This document shows, in pieces, positions 1 to 9,300 of a DNA stretch of 64,000 nucleotides. Within the stretch, counting starts at the first letter, position 1, and each line of letters starts with the position of its first letter. The stretch covers positions 26,669 to 90,668 of the forward strand of contig JAMLIT010000007.1 in NCBI GenBank assembly GCA_023954035.1, in the 5' to 3' direction. Both the position numbers and the translations under genes were made by a program. This stretch comes from Burkholderiaceae bacterium. Lineage in GTDB: Bacteria; Pseudomonadota; Gammaproteobacteria; Burkholderiales; Burkholderiaceae_C. The notes below the pieces were generated by a model. It did no database searches and was not told where the DNA came from. It was given only the letters and a program-made list of their open reading frames with translations.

Positions 1-739
1 AGAACGGGTCGGCGTGCGAATAGCCTTGGGGCAGGGCAAAGCGCATGTCGTTGCAGTCCAGCGTGTACGGCACGATAAGTTGCGGCACCACGCTGCCGTC
101 GGTCTTTTTGACCTTCATCCAGAACGGCAGGTCGTCGCCGTAGTAGTCGCTGTCGTAGGCAAAGCCGCCATAGTCGGCGACCAGGCGGCGCGTGTTCGGG
201 CTGTCGCGGCCGGTGTACCAGCCCGCGCCATGGATGGCGCCTGCCGCGCCGTGCCGCGCGCCGGTGAGGCTCTCGACGATGGCCATGGCGCGGGCCATGT
301 GCTCGCGCTCAACGGCTTCGGGCACGCTCTGGTAGTGAATCCATTTCAGGCCGTGGCAAGCGATCTCGTGGCCGGCCTGCACAAAGGCCTGCGCGACTTC
401 GGGATGGCGCTCCAGTGCCGTGGCGACGCCGAACACCGTGAGCGGCAGGCCGCGCTGCTCAAATTCCCGCAGCAGGCGCCAGACACCGGCGCGCGAGCCG
501 TATTCGTAGATGCCCTCCATGCTGATGTGGCGCTCGGGGTAGCTTGCCGGGTTGAACATTTCCGACAGGAACTGCTCGGAGCCGGCGTCGCCATGCAGCA
601 CCGAGTTCTCGCCGCCTTCTTCGTAATTGAGCACGAACTGCACGGCTATGCGCGCGCCGCCGGGCCAGCGGGCATGCGGCGGGTTCGGGCCGTAGCCGGC
701 GAGGTCGCGTGGGTAGGGCAGGGTGCTGTCGTAGGTCAT
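1..739 (-). CDS. puuE: Allantoinase PuuE (polysaccharide-deacetylase family), C-terminus cut by window edge
   Basis: Opens the ring of allantoin to give allantoate in the cytosolic purine catabolic pathway. The 246 visible residues start MTYDSTLPYPRDLAGYG and show the NodB-like fold of the PuuE group: NYEEGGEN at 38-45, a GIYEYGSRAGVWRLL helix, GHEIACHGLKW, then YDSDYYGDDLPFW. The rest of the protein (the family is about 300 aa or more) lies beyond position 1. The gene follows the GntR regulator by 12 bases on the same strand, so the two are probably co-transcribed, away from uraH. PuuE proteins are metal-independent allantoinases unrelated to the amidohydrolase AllB. The assignment is firm from motifs and context. 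Confidence 0.93.
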   Translation of the reverse strand, partial: MTYDSTLPYPRDLAGYGPNPPHARWPGGARIAVQFVLNYEEGGENSVLHGDAGSEQFLSEMFNPASYPERHISMEGIYEYGSRAGVWRLLREFEQRGLPLTVFGVATALERHPEVAQAFVQAGHEIACHGLKWIHYQSVPEAVEREHMARAMAIVESLTGARHGAAGAIHGAGWYTGRDSPNTRRLVADYGGFAYDSDYYGDDLPFWMKVKKTDGSVVPQLIVPYTLDCNDMRFALPQGYSHADPF

Positions 740-751
740 GGCAATCGGTTT

Positions 752-1420
752 TCAGAGTGGCGAGAGCGCGAGCGACAATGCGTTTACCGGCTGCTCGCGG
801 TCGAAAATGAGGCTGGCTTCCACGTGCTCCAGATGCTGGTGCATCAGCTGCACCGCCAGGGCCTCGTCGCGCGCGGCGAGCGCTTTGACGATTTCCGCGT
901 GCTCCTCGTGCGAATGCGCCGCCTCGCTGGCGCTCTGGTACATCAGCGTGATCAGGGCGCAGCGCGAAATCAGGTCGCGCAGCAACTGAGCCAGCACATC
1001 GTTGCCCATGAGTTCGGCCATGCGAACGTGAAAGTCGCCCAACAGCTCGGTGCGGCCGCTTGCGTCCTGGGCGCTCAATGCGGCGGCCTCGCTGGCGACA
1101 TGGGCCCGCAGTACCTTGATCTTGGCGGGGGTGCTGCTCTTCACGAAGGCGCGCGTCATCTCGGTCTCCAGCATGCGGCGCACGGCGAACACCTGGCGTG
1201 CCTCCTCGGCCGACGGCGTGGAGACAAAGGCGCCTCGTGCCGGCTCCAGCGTGACCAGGCGGTTCTGCGCCAACTGGAACAAGGCCTGACGCACCAGCGT
1301 GCGCGAGACACCAAAATGATCGGCCAGCTTTTGCTCGGCCAGCTTGGTGCCGGGCTGCAGGCGGTGCTCTACGATGGCACGGGTGAGCGATTCGACAATG
1401 GCGTGGGTGGAGGATTCCAT
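752..1420 (-). CDS. GntR-family (FadR/FCD type) transcriptional regulator of purine catabolism
   Basis: A 222-aa DNA-binding regulator. The N-terminal winged helix-turn-helix reads LADHFGVSRTLVRQAL at about residues 35-50, and the C-terminal half is an all-helical FCD ligand domain. The start at MESSTHAIVESL (1420) fits the family length. An in-frame upstream start at 1495 would translate through the palindromic operator at 1443-1464 and is less likely. The gene sits between puuE (same strand) and divergent uraH, with the operator in the shared intergenic region, so autoregulation and control of uraH are likely. The ligand cannot be read from sequence; a purine degradation intermediate is the natural guess. 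Confidence 0.88.
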   Translation of the reverse strand: MESSTHAIVESLTRAIVEHRLQPGTKLAEQKLADHFGVSRTLVRQALFQLAQNRLVTLEPARGAFVSTPSAEEARQVFAVRRMLETEMTRAFVKSSTPAKIKVLRAHVASEAAALSAQDASGRTELLGDFHVRMAELMGNDVLAQLLRDLISRCALITLMYQSASEAAHSHEEHAEIVKALAARDEALAVQLMHQHLEHVEASLIFDREQPVNALSLALSPL

Positions 1421-1442
1421 GCGACCATGATAGGTGGATTTG

Positions 1443-1464
1443 CCAAAAGTGTATACACTTTTGG
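1443..1464. promoter_or_regulatory. Perfect 22-bp palindrome, probable GntR operator
   Basis: The arms CCAAAAGTGTA and TACACTTTTGG are exact reverse complements centred at 1453/1454. The site lies 23 bases upstream of the gntR start and 48 bases upstream of uraH. The core GTGTATACAC resembles FadR-subfamily GntR operators (GT-N-TAC type). That the neighbouring regulator binds it is inferred. Confidence 0.75.
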
Positions 1465-1512
1465 TGCACAACGATTGTTTGATCCACCCCACCACCTTCA
1501 GGAGAACCCCCT

Positions 1513-1863
1513 ATGGGACTCAGTACCCACGTGCTCGACACCATGCATGGCTGCCCCGCCGCAGGCATGCGTGTTTCGCTGTATTCCACCAGCGGAGCGT
1601 CCGCCGAACTGCTTCAGGATCTGGTGCTGAACCACGATGGGCGCACCGACGCGCCCTTGTTCGACAACGCTTCGCTGCGCACCGGCACCTACCGCCTCAG
1701 CTTTGACGTGGCGCGTTATTTCAAGGACAAGGGTGTGGTCTTGCCCGAACCGAATTTCCTTGGCCAGGTCAGCCTGGATTTCGGCGTGGCCCACGCCGAT
1801 CAGCACTACCACGTGCCGCTGTTGGTCAGCCCCTGGAGCTATTCAACGTATCGGGGTTCGTAG
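1513..1863 (+). CDS. uraH: 5-hydroxyisourate hydrolase (transthyretin-like protein)
   Basis: Hydrolyses 5-hydroxyisourate, the unstable product of urate oxidase, to OHCU. At 116 aa it is the usual family length. It shows the N-terminal catalytic histidine motif LSTHVLD at residues 3-9 and ends in YRGS, the C-terminal signature that separates these enzymes from transthyretin. The start is supported by AGGAGAA about 8 bases upstream. No OHCU decarboxylase (uraD) is visible; it may lie left of the window. The gene is divergent from gntR and is probably controlled through the palindrome at 1443-1464. Confidence 0.95.
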   Translation: MGLSTHVLDTMHGCPAAGMRVSLYSTSGASAELLQDLVLNHDGRTDAPLFDNASLRTGTYRLSFDVARYFKDKGVVLPEPNFLGQVSLDFGVAHADQHYHVPLLVSPWSYSTYRGS

Positions 1864-1949
1864 TGAGAGTGGGCTGCGAGTGCGGTACAGGACAGGGGCG
1901 ATGAAGTGGGCGCGGCCCAGGCCAGGGATGCCGAGCAAGGGCCGCCCTG

Positions 1950-2032
1950 CAGCGAGGGCATCGTCCCCCTTCCCGGATGGCGCAGCCATGCGAGAGAAGG
2001 GGGAAGGCGCGAAGCGCCTCAGGGGGATGCAC
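1950..2032. repeat. Nested hairpin between convergent uraH and a lipoprotein gene, possible repeat element/terminator
   Basis: CCCCCTTC (1965-1972) pairs with GAAGGGGG (1996-2003), and inside it ATGGC-GCA-GCCAT (1977-1989) forms a second stem, followed by a GC-rich tail. It lies between two genes whose 3' ends face each other, which suits a bidirectional terminator or intergenic repeat. From memory, similar sequences recur in Comamonadaceae genomes, but only one copy was noticed here. Confidence 0.5.
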
Positions 2033-2572
2033 TCAGTCCTGCCCCTCGGTCAGCGTATCGAGCTGGAACTTGCCGCTCTTGTCCCACAGCCAGGTGTCGG
2101 TGTAGGTGAGCTTGCCGATGCGTGTGGGCGCCGGGAAGGGTGCGGCAGCGCGCACGGTGCGTTCGATCTCTGCCATCACTTCCGGCGCGTGGCTCGGCGC
2201 GCGCATCCAGGATGTGCGCAGCACGCGGCCTCGGGCATCGATATCCACCTGCAGCACCCCAATGGCATAGAGCAGCGGCGGCAAGCGGCCTGGGTAGATG
2301 CGCGACGCATTCAGGCCGTAGAGATGGGTTGCGGCGTCCTGGCGGTAAGCGCGCGGGTTGCTGGCGGCCGAGGGGCGCGCCGAGCCTCGTGTTGCAGGGA
2401 CCGGGCCGGTGACATGGGGTACGGTGCCGGGTGGAGCCGCTTCGTCCGGCGCGCTGGGAGACGGGCTGGGGGCCGAGCGGCAGGCGGCGATGACCGCTGC
2501 AACGGATGCCATGAGCCCGGTGCGGAACCATCGGCTACGCGTCGCAGTGGGCGGTGGGGAGTCGGAATTCAT
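2033..2572 (-). CDS. Putative lipoprotein with TonB C-terminal-like domain
   Basis: A 179-aa protein of unknown function. The N-terminus has a charged stretch, then a hydrophobic segment ending in AVIAAC, a plausible lipobox with Cys near residue 30. A Ser/Pro/Ala-rich linker follows. The C-terminal part (VLQVDIDARGRVLRTSWM, later AAAPFPAPTRIGKL) resembles the TonB C-terminal fold, in which a DxxGxV strand precedes a PFP turn. The start lies only 27 bases from the divergent xdhC start, so both promoters must be compressed or overlap the genes. No functional link to purine catabolism is evident. Confidence 0.6.
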   Translation of the reverse strand: MNSDSPPPTATRSRWFRTGLMASVAAVIAACRSAPSPSPSAPDEAAPPGTVPHVTGPVPATRGSARPSAASNPRAYRQDAATHLYGLNASRIYPGRLPPLLYAIGVLQVDIDARGRVLRTSWMRAPSHAPEVMAEIERTVRAAAPFPAPTRIGKLTYTDTWLWDKSGKFQLDTLTEGQD

Positions 2573-2599
2573 GGCAGTCGATGGAGAGGAGCTTGATCC

Positions 2600-3439
2600 A
2601 TGGCATTTTTGCACCAGTTCCTGCAAGGTCTTCGCAGGGCCCCGGCGTGTCTTGTGAGCATCGAGCGCACCCAGGGCTCCGCGCCGCGCGAGGTGGGCGC
2701 GTGGATGGCGGTGTTTGAAGACCAGATTCTGGGCACCATCGGCGGCGGCCATGTGGAGTTTGAGGCCATCGCCCACGCGCGCAGCCGCCTGCGCGGACCG
2801 GAACCCCTGCCGATAGAGACCTTGCGCTACGCCCTGGGGCCCAGCCTGGGCCAATGCTGCGGCGGTGTGATGCACCTGCGGTTCGAGAACCTCTCGGCGC
2901 AGGATGCCGATTCTCCGAGCCTGCAACAGCGACTTGCGCCTGCACTCCACCCCCTGGCCTTGTTTGGCGGCGGCCATGTGGGGCATGCACTGGTGCGTGT
3001 GTTGGCCCCTTTGCCGTTTGCGATCACCTGGATTGACAGCCGCGACGGCATTTTTCCGGACCCGGCACCCGAGAGCGTGGTCTGCGAGCATTCAGAACCC
3101 GTGCACGGCGCCGTGCCGCAACTGGCAAGCGGTTCCAGCGTATTGATCATGAGTTTCAGCCACGCCGAAGACCTGGACATCGTCGCGGCCTGCCTTACGC
3201 GCCAACGGGCTGCGGCAGACCTGGCGTTCATTGGCTTGATCGGCAGCGCCACCAAATGGGCCACCTTTCGCAGCCGCCTGCGCCGGCGTGGGTTTTCAGA
3301 CGAGGAACTGCAGCAGGTGAGCTGCCCGATTGGCGTGACCGGCATCTCAGGCAAACAACCCGAGGTGATCGCCGTGGCCGTTGCAGCGCAGTTGCTGCAA
3401 CAATTGGACGCTGAGTTTGAGGGTAAATCCGGGGAATGA
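2600..3439 (+). CDS. xdhC: Xanthine dehydrogenase accessory protein XdhC
   Basis: Binds molybdenum cofactor, promotes its sulfuration and hands it to the XdhB subunit. The 279-aa length is typical. The N-terminal XdhC/CoxI domain contains GSAPREVGAWM, TIGGGHVEFE and the conserved GQCCGG (about residues 85-92). A C-terminal Rossmann-like domain begins LFGGGHVGHAL, with FIGLIGSATKW and CPIGVTGISGKQPEVIA near the end. The start is backed by GAGAGGAG about 10 bases upstream. It lies about 11 kb from xdhBA but next to uraH and puuD, consistent with one purine regulon. Confidence 0.95.
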   Translation: MAFLHQFLQGLRRAPACLVSIERTQGSAPREVGAWMAVFEDQILGTIGGGHVEFEAIAHARSRLRGPEPLPIETLRYALGPSLGQCCGGVMHLRFENLSAQDADSPSLQQRLAPALHPLALFGGGHVGHALVRVLAPLPFAITWIDSRDGIFPDPAPESVVCEHSEPVHGAVPQLASGSSVLIMSFSHAEDLDIVAACLTRQRAAADLAFIGLIGSATKWATFRSRLRRRGFSDEELQQVSCPIGVTGISGKQPEVIAVAVAAQLLQQLDAEFEGKSGE

Positions 3440-3467
3440 TTTCCATCAGCGCACTGGAATTGCACAC

Positions 3468-3489
3468 AAAATTTGCATACACTTCTTTG
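3468..3489. promoter_or_regulatory. Degenerate second copy of the GntR-type operator upstream of puuD
   Basis: Read on the minus strand, AAGTGTATGCA matches the core of the palindrome at 1443-1464, with about 13 of 22 positions shared overall. It lies about 145 bases before the puuD start. It could place puuD under the same GntR regulator. This is a weak inference from similarity by eye. Confidence 0.35.
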
Positions 3490-3633
3490 CTGCGTCGCAG
3501 CGGTGCCCAGGGCGGGGTGGATTGAACGGCCCCCAGTCCCCGAGTGCGCGACCTCTTATTCTGCTCAGAGCGCCCGCAGTGGTGAGCAGGCTGTCACAGC
3601 GGCGTGCATCGCAACCGCCGCGGAGGTCACCTG

Positions 3634-4872
3634 ATGGAAAGCTATCTGTTTGACTGGGCCAACCTGCTCTTGCGCTGGGTCCACGTCATCACTGCCATTG
3701 CCTGGATCGGCTCGTCGTTTTACTTCGTTTTTCTCGACAGCAGCCTCACGCTGCCCGAAGACGCCGAGCAAAAGCGCCAGGGCGTGAGCGGCGAACTGTG
3801 GGCGGTGCACGGCGGGGGTTTCTACCACCCGGTCAAGTTCAACGTGGCGCCGCCCCAACTGCCCAAGCATTTGCACTGGTTTTTCTGGGAGAGCTACACC
3901 ACCTGGCTGAGCGGCTTTTCGCTGTTCACGGTGTCCTATCTCTGGAGTGCCAGTACCTATCTGATCGACAAGTCGAAGATGGACTGGGCACCGGCCGAGG
4001 CCATTGCCGTGGCGCTCGCCTTTCTGGTGGTGTTCTGGCTGTTGTACGACGCCATTTGCCGCGTGTTTGGCCAGAAGAAAGACGGCGACGCCATCGTGGG
4101 CGCGTTGGTACTGGTGCTGGTCTGCGTCGCCTCCTGGCTGGCCTGCCACTGGTTTGCCGGGCGCGCGGCCTTTTTGCTGGTGGGCGCGATGATTGCCACC
4201 GCCATGAGCGCGAACGTGTTTTTCTGGATCATTCCGGGCCAACGCACCGTGGTGGCGCAGATCAAGGCGGGCCATCCGGTCGATCCAATCCACGGCAAGC
4301 GCGGCAAGCAGCGCAGCGTGCACAACACCTACTTCACGCTGCCAGTGCTGTTTGCCATGCTCAGCGGCCACTACAGCTTCACCTGGAGCCATCCCCAAAA
4401 CTGGCTCGTCCTTATTCTGATGATGTTTGCCGGCGCCGCGATCCGGCAGTTTTTCGTGATGCGCCACGGCTACAAGCTCGGGCGCAGTGGCAACCCGCTG
4501 CCCTATGCGCTGGTGGGGATGGCGGTGATTGTGGGCGTGATCGTCTGGCTGCGGCCGGTGCCGGCTGCTGCGTCATCCAATGCTTCTGTTTCAATAGCTG
4601 GTGGCGCAGATACAGCAAGCGCTGGAGGCCAAATTGGCTATGAAAAAGTGCAAAAGATCTTTGCACAACGCTGCTACCTCTGCCACGGCGAGCAGGTGCA
4701 GATGAAGAACATGCGGGTCGATTCCCCAGCGCTGGCCAAGCAGCATGCCCAGGCCATCTACCAGCAGGTGGTGGTGCAAAAACTCATGCCCATGAACAAC
4801 GCCACGGGTATCACCGACGCAGAGCGCGCGCTGATTGGCCAGTGGTTCGAGGCGGGTGCGCCGGTTCGATAG
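3634..4872 (+). CDS. puuD: Membrane urate oxidase (urate hydroxylase PuuD) with C-terminal cytochrome c domain
   Basis: Oxidises urate to 5-hydroxyisourate at the inner membrane, probably passing electrons to the respiratory chain through its own haem. The start at 3634 (MESYLFDWANLLLRWVHVITAIAWIGSSFYF) follows GGAGGT by 8 bases; the protein is 412 aa. Multiple transmembrane helices fill residues 1-310. A low-complexity linker (SNASVSIAGGADTASAGG) follows, then a mono-haem cytochrome c domain with CYLCH near residue 347 and a likely Met ligand in KLMPMNN. The linker is encoded by a copy of the intergenic repeat. Its place beside uraH and xdhC fits the pathway order. Confidence 0.93.
   Translation: MESYLFDWANLLLRWVHVITAIAWIGSSFYFVFLDSSLTLPEDAEQKRQGVSGELWAVHGGGFYHPVKFNVAPPQLPKHLHWFFWESYTTWLSGFSLFTVSYLWSASTYLIDKSKMDWAPAEAIAVALAFLVVFWLLYDAICRVFGQKKDGDAIVGALVLVLVCVASWLACHWFAGRAAFLLVGAMIATAMSANVFFWIIPGQRTVVAQIKAGHPVDPIHGKRGKQRSVHNTYFTLPVLFAMLSGHYSFTWSHPQNWLVLILMMFAGAAIRQFFVMRHGYKLGRSGNPLPYALVGMAVIVGVIVWLRPVPAAASSNASVSIAGGADTASAGGQIGYEKVQKIFAQRCYLCHGEQVQMKNMRVDSPALAKQHAQAIYQQVVVQKLMPMNNATGITDAERALIGQWFEAGAPVR
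4590..4642 (+). repeat. Copy of the TAGCGC palindromic repeat, inside the puuD coding sequence
   Basis: AATAGCTGGTGGCGC and AAGCGCTGGAGGCC match the element seen between genes elsewhere in the window. Here it is translated in frame as the linker between the membrane and cytochrome domains of PuuD. Confidence 0.7.
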
Positions 4873-5021
4873 CGGGCCGCTTGCAGCGTCCGCGGGGGCC
4901 GGCCGCGAACGGCCGCCGCCTTGGGCGTATTGGCATGGCGCCGCACGCGCCGGGCGAACTGGGACTAGACTGGCGGGCCTGTCGGCATCCGATTGCCGTA
5001 CCGTTTGCCGAAAGTTTTTCC

Positions 5022-6296
5022 ATGCCCGACCTGCACCGCGCCAAGACGGTTTCCTTTTCCCTCGCGTTGGCCTCTGCCTCGCCGCCACTGCCATCGCAGG
5101 GCAGATTCTTGCGCGCCTTCTTTGGCATCGGCGCCCTGGTGCTCGGGCTGGCCGCTTGCGGCAAGGGCGAAGCGCCCAAAGGCCCGCCGGGCTCGGGTAT
5201 GCCGCCGCCCGAGGTCGGGGTGGTCACCGTTGCGCCCCGCGACGTGGGTCTGCTCACCGAGCTTCCCGGCCGGCTGGAAGCCTCGCGCGTGGCGCAGGTC
5301 CGTGCCCGCGTCGCCGGCATCGTGCAGGAGCGCTTGTTCCGCGAAGGCAGCGACGTGAAAGCGGGACAGCCCCTGTACCGCATCGACGCAGCGCCTTACG
5401 CGGCGGCCGTTCAGAGCGCGCAGGCCACGCTGGCCCGCGCCGAGGCCAATTTGTCGCAAAGCAGCGCGCTGGCCAGGCGCTACAAGCCGTTGCTGGAGGC
5501 CAACGCCGTGAGCCAGCAGGAGTACGCCAACGCCGTCGCCGCAGAGCAGGCGGGCCGTGCCGACGTGGCGGCGGCCAAAGCGGCCATTGCCACGGCGCAG
5601 ATCAACCTGAAGTACGCCAGCGTGGTCGCGCCCATTTCCGGCCGCATTGGCCGTGCGCTGGTGACCGAAGGTGCGCTGGTGGGCCAGGGCGAGGCGACGC
5701 CTTTGGCGGTCATCCAGCAAATCAACCCGCTGTACGTGAACTTCACCCAGTCTGCCGCGCAGGTCATGCAACTGCGCCGCGCCATGGAAGAGGGGCGCCT
5801 GCAGCGCGCCAGCGGCAAGGACGCCGCCAGCGTGCGCCTGGTGCTTGAAGACGGCACCGAGTATGGCGAGCCTGCCAGATTGCTGTTTTCCGACCTGACG
5901 GTAGACCCGGGCACCGGCCAGATCACGCTGCGCGCCGAAGTGCCCAACCCCGGCATGCGCCTGCTGCCCGGCCTGTACGTTCGCGTGCGGCTGGAGCAGG
6001 CGCAGGCCAGCAATGCCGTGCTGCTGCCCCAGCAGGCGGTCACGCGCGCTGCGGGCGGCGACACGGTCCTGGTGGTCGCGGCCGACGGCAAGGCCCAGCC
6101 GCGCAAGGTCCAGCTGGGCGGCCAGCAAAACGGCCATTGGGTGGTCCTCGCAGGCCTGGAAAAAGGTGAACAAGTGGTGGTCGATGGTTTCCAGAAAATT
6201 CGGGGCACCGCGCCCGTCAAGCCCGTGCCCTGGACCGCTCCGGGCAGCCAGGCAGCCGCTGCGCCCGCGGCCGCGTCCAGTGCCCCCAAGCGCTAA
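5022..6296 (+). CDS. RND efflux pump periplasmic adaptor (AcrA/MexA type)
   Basis: A 424-aa membrane-fusion protein that links the inner-membrane RND pump to the outer-membrane channel. The start at MPDLHRAKTV (5022) precedes a hydrophobic segment ending in GLAAC, a lipobox with Cys46. A biotinyl-lipoyl domain, an alpha-helical hairpin rich in Ala/Gln (about 110-180), a beta-barrel and a membrane-proximal domain follow. The C-terminus is a Pro/Ala tail. It is followed after 12 bases by the pump gene and is the first gene of a three-gene operon. Substrate is not deducible; HAE1 pumps usually export hydrophobic or amphiphilic compounds. Confidence 0.93.
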   Translation: MPDLHRAKTVSFSLALASASPPLPSQGRFLRAFFGIGALVLGLAACGKGEAPKGPPGSGMPPPEVGVVTVAPRDVGLLTELPGRLEASRVAQVRARVAGIVQERLFREGSDVKAGQPLYRIDAAPYAAAVQSAQATLARAEANLSQSSALARRYKPLLEANAVSQQEYANAVAAEQAGRADVAAAKAAIATAQINLKYASVVAPISGRIGRALVTEGALVGQGEATPLAVIQQINPLYVNFTQSAAQVMQLRRAMEEGRLQRASGKDAASVRLVLEDGTEYGEPARLLFSDLTVDPGTGQITLRAEVPNPGMRLLPGLYVRVRLEQAQASNAVLLPQQAVTRAAGGDTVLVVAADGKAQPRKVQLGGQQNGHWVVLAGLEKGEQVVVDGFQKIRGTAPVKPVPWTAPGSQAAAAPAAASSAPKR

Positions 6297-6308
6297 GAGG
6301 CGCACAGC

Positions 6309-9300
6309 ATGGCGAAGTTTTTTATCGACCGGCCCATCTTTGCGTGGGTGATTGCGCTGTTCATCATGGTGCTTGGCGGGGTGGCCATCACGCAGTTGCC
6401 CATCGCCCAGTACCCGCCGGTGGCGCCGCCGTCCATCGTCGTTTCTGCTTCCTACCCCGGCGCCTCGGCGCAGACGCTGGAAGACAGCGTGCTGTCCGTC
6501 ATCGAGCGCGAAATGAACGGCTCGCCGGGCCTGATCTACATGGAATCGGTGGCGCAGGCCAACGGCACCGGCAATATCACCCTGAGCTTCGAGCCCGGAA
6601 CCAATGCCGACCTGGCCCAGGTCGACGTGCAAAACCGCCTCTCGCGCGCCACGCCGCGCCTGCCGGCGGCGGTGACGCAGCAGGGCGTGCGCGTGGACAA
6701 GGCGCGCAGCAACTTCCTGCTGTTCGCCATGCTTTCCTCCGACTCGCCCGACTGGAACCCGGTGGCCCTGGGCGACTACGCTTCGCGCAACATCGTGCCC
6801 GAGTTGCAGCGCCTGCCCGGCATCGGCCAGGCGCAGTTGTTCGGCACCGAGCGCGCCATGCGCGTGTGGATCGACCCGGACAAGCTGCTGGGCTTGAACC
6901 TCAGCAGCGCCGACGTCGTGGCGGCGATTCGCGCCCAAAACGTTCAGGTGTCGGCCGGCGAGATCGGCAGCCTGCCGAACGTGGCCGGCCAGGGCATCTC
7001 GGCCACCGTGGTGGTCAATGGCCAACTGGGCAGCGTGGAAGAGTTTGGCGGCATCACGCTGCGCGCCAATCCCGACGGCAGCACGGTGCGCCTGCGCGAC
7101 GTGGCCCGCATCGAGCTGGGCGGGCAGTCGTACGCGACTTCGGCGCGTCTGAACGGCAAGCCATCGGTCGGCGTCGGCCTGCAGCTTTCGCCGTCCGGCA
7201 ACGCGCTGGCAGCAGCCAAGGCGGTGCGCGCCAAGATGAGCGAGTTGGAGCGCTTTTTCCCGCAGGGCATGAAGTGGTCGATTCCCTACGACAGCTCGCG
7301 CTTCGTGCAGATCTCCATCACCCAGGTGGCGGTGACGCTGGCCGAGGCCGTGGCGCTGGTGTTTCTGGTGATGTTCCTGTTTCTGCAGAACCTGCGCTAC
7401 ACCATCATCCCGACCATCGTCGTGCCCGTGGCACTGCTGGGCACGTTTGCCACGCTGCTGGCGCTGGGCTTTTCGATCAACGTGCTGACCATGTTCGGCA
7501 TGGTGCTGGTGATCGGCATCGTGGTCGACGACGCCATCGTCGTGGTGGAAAACGTCGAGCGCATCATGAGCGAAGAGGGTTTGGCGCCGCTGGAAGCCAC
7601 GCGCAAGGCCATGGGGCAAATTTCAGGCGCCATCGTCGGCGTCACTGTGGTGCTGGTGTCGGTGTTCACGCCGCTGGCCTTTTTTTCCGGCTCGGTGGGC
7701 AACATCTACCGCCAGTTCGCGGCGGTGATGGTGGCGTCGATTGCGTTTTCTGCCTTCCTCGCCCTGTCGCTCACGCCAGCGCTGTGCGCCACGCTGCTCA
7801 AGCAGGTTGCGGCCGGCCACCACCATGCCAAGGGCGGATTTTTTGGCTGGTTCAACCGCGGATTTTCGCGCACCACCCACGGCTACGAAGGCGTGGTGGC
7901 CCGTGTGCTGCGCCGTGCACCGCGCACGCTCATCCTGTACCTGGCCATTGGCGCGGCGGCGGCGGTGGTGTATATGCGCCTGCCCACGTCCTTTCTGCCC
8001 AACGAGGACCAGGGCACGATGCTGGTGAACGTCCAGTTGCCACCGGGCGCCACCCTGGGCCGCACCCAGGCCGTGATGGAGCAGGTCGAAGGCTTCATGC
8101 TCAAACAGCCCGAAGTGCAAAGCATGGTCAGCGTGCTGGGCTTCAGCTTTTCCGGTCAGGGGCAAAACGCCGCCCTGGCTTTCGTCACTCTGACCGATTG
8201 GGACGAGCGCAAGGGGCCGGGCAGTTCGGCCGAAGGCATCGCCGGGCGGGCTTTTGGCGCGCTCTCGGGCATCCGCGACGCCTTCATCTTCCCGCTCAGC
8301 CCGCCGCCCATTCCCGAGCTGGGGGCGGCGTCGGGTTTCAGCTTCCGCCTGCAGGATCGCGGGGGGCTGGGCCACGACGCGCTGCTGGCGGCACGCAACC
8401 AGTTGCTGGGCATGGCCGCGCAAAGCCCCTTGCTCAGCCAGGTGCGCCCTGACGGCCTGGAGGACGCCCCGCAACTGAAGATCGAGATCGACCGGGCCCG
8501 CGCCAATGCGCTCGGAGTACCTTACGACGCGATCAGCAGCGCCATCTCCACGGCCCTGGGCTCGGCCTACGTGAACGACTTTCCAAATGCCGGACGCCTG
8601 CAGCGCGTGGTCGTGCAGGCCGATGCGCCCGCCCGCATGCAGCCGGACGACCTGCTCGCCCTCAACGTGCTGAACAACCAGGGCAAGGCGGTGCCGTTCG
8701 CCGCCTTTGCCACCACGCACTGGGTGACCGGCGCCATGCAGACCGTGCGCTACAACGGCTACCCGGCGATGCGCATCAGCGGGTCGGCCGCGCCCGGCCA
8801 GAGCACCGGAGCGGCCATGGCCGAAATGGAGCGCCTGGCCAGCCAGCTGCCCGCCGGTTTCGGCTACGAGTGGACCGGACAGTCGCGCGAAGAAAAGCTG
8901 GCGGGCTCGCAGGCCATCATCGTCTACGCCTTCTCCATCCTGGCGGTGTTCCTGTGCCTGGCGGCACTGTACGAGAGCTGGACCATCCCCCTGGCGGTCA
9001 TTCTGGTCGTGCCGCTGGGCGTGCTCGGGGTGCTGCTGGCCACTCTGCTGCGCGGCTATTCGAACGACGTGTACTTTCAGGTCGGATTGGTGACCATCAT
9101 CGGCCTGTCGGCCAAGAATGCGATCCTGATCATCGAGTTCGCCAAGGACCTGCAGGCGCAGGGCAGGGGCGTGGTCGAGGCCGCGCTCGCCGCTGCCCAC
9201 ATGCGCTTTCGCCCGATTGTGATGACCTCCATGGCGTTTACCCTGGGCGTGTTGCCGCTGGCACTGGCCAGTGGCGCGGGATCGGCCAGCCAGCGCGCCA

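Noticed and set aside
14-1630. A 538-codon plus-strand open frame across puuE, gntR and the operator
   Set aside because: It runs antisense to two recognisable genes and through the operator palindrome, and its product matches nothing.
4965-7619. An 884-codon minus-strand open frame opposite the RND adaptor and pump
   Set aside because: Same cause: the sense genes have full-length, motif-bearing products and good ribosome sites, while the antisense translation is low-complexity.
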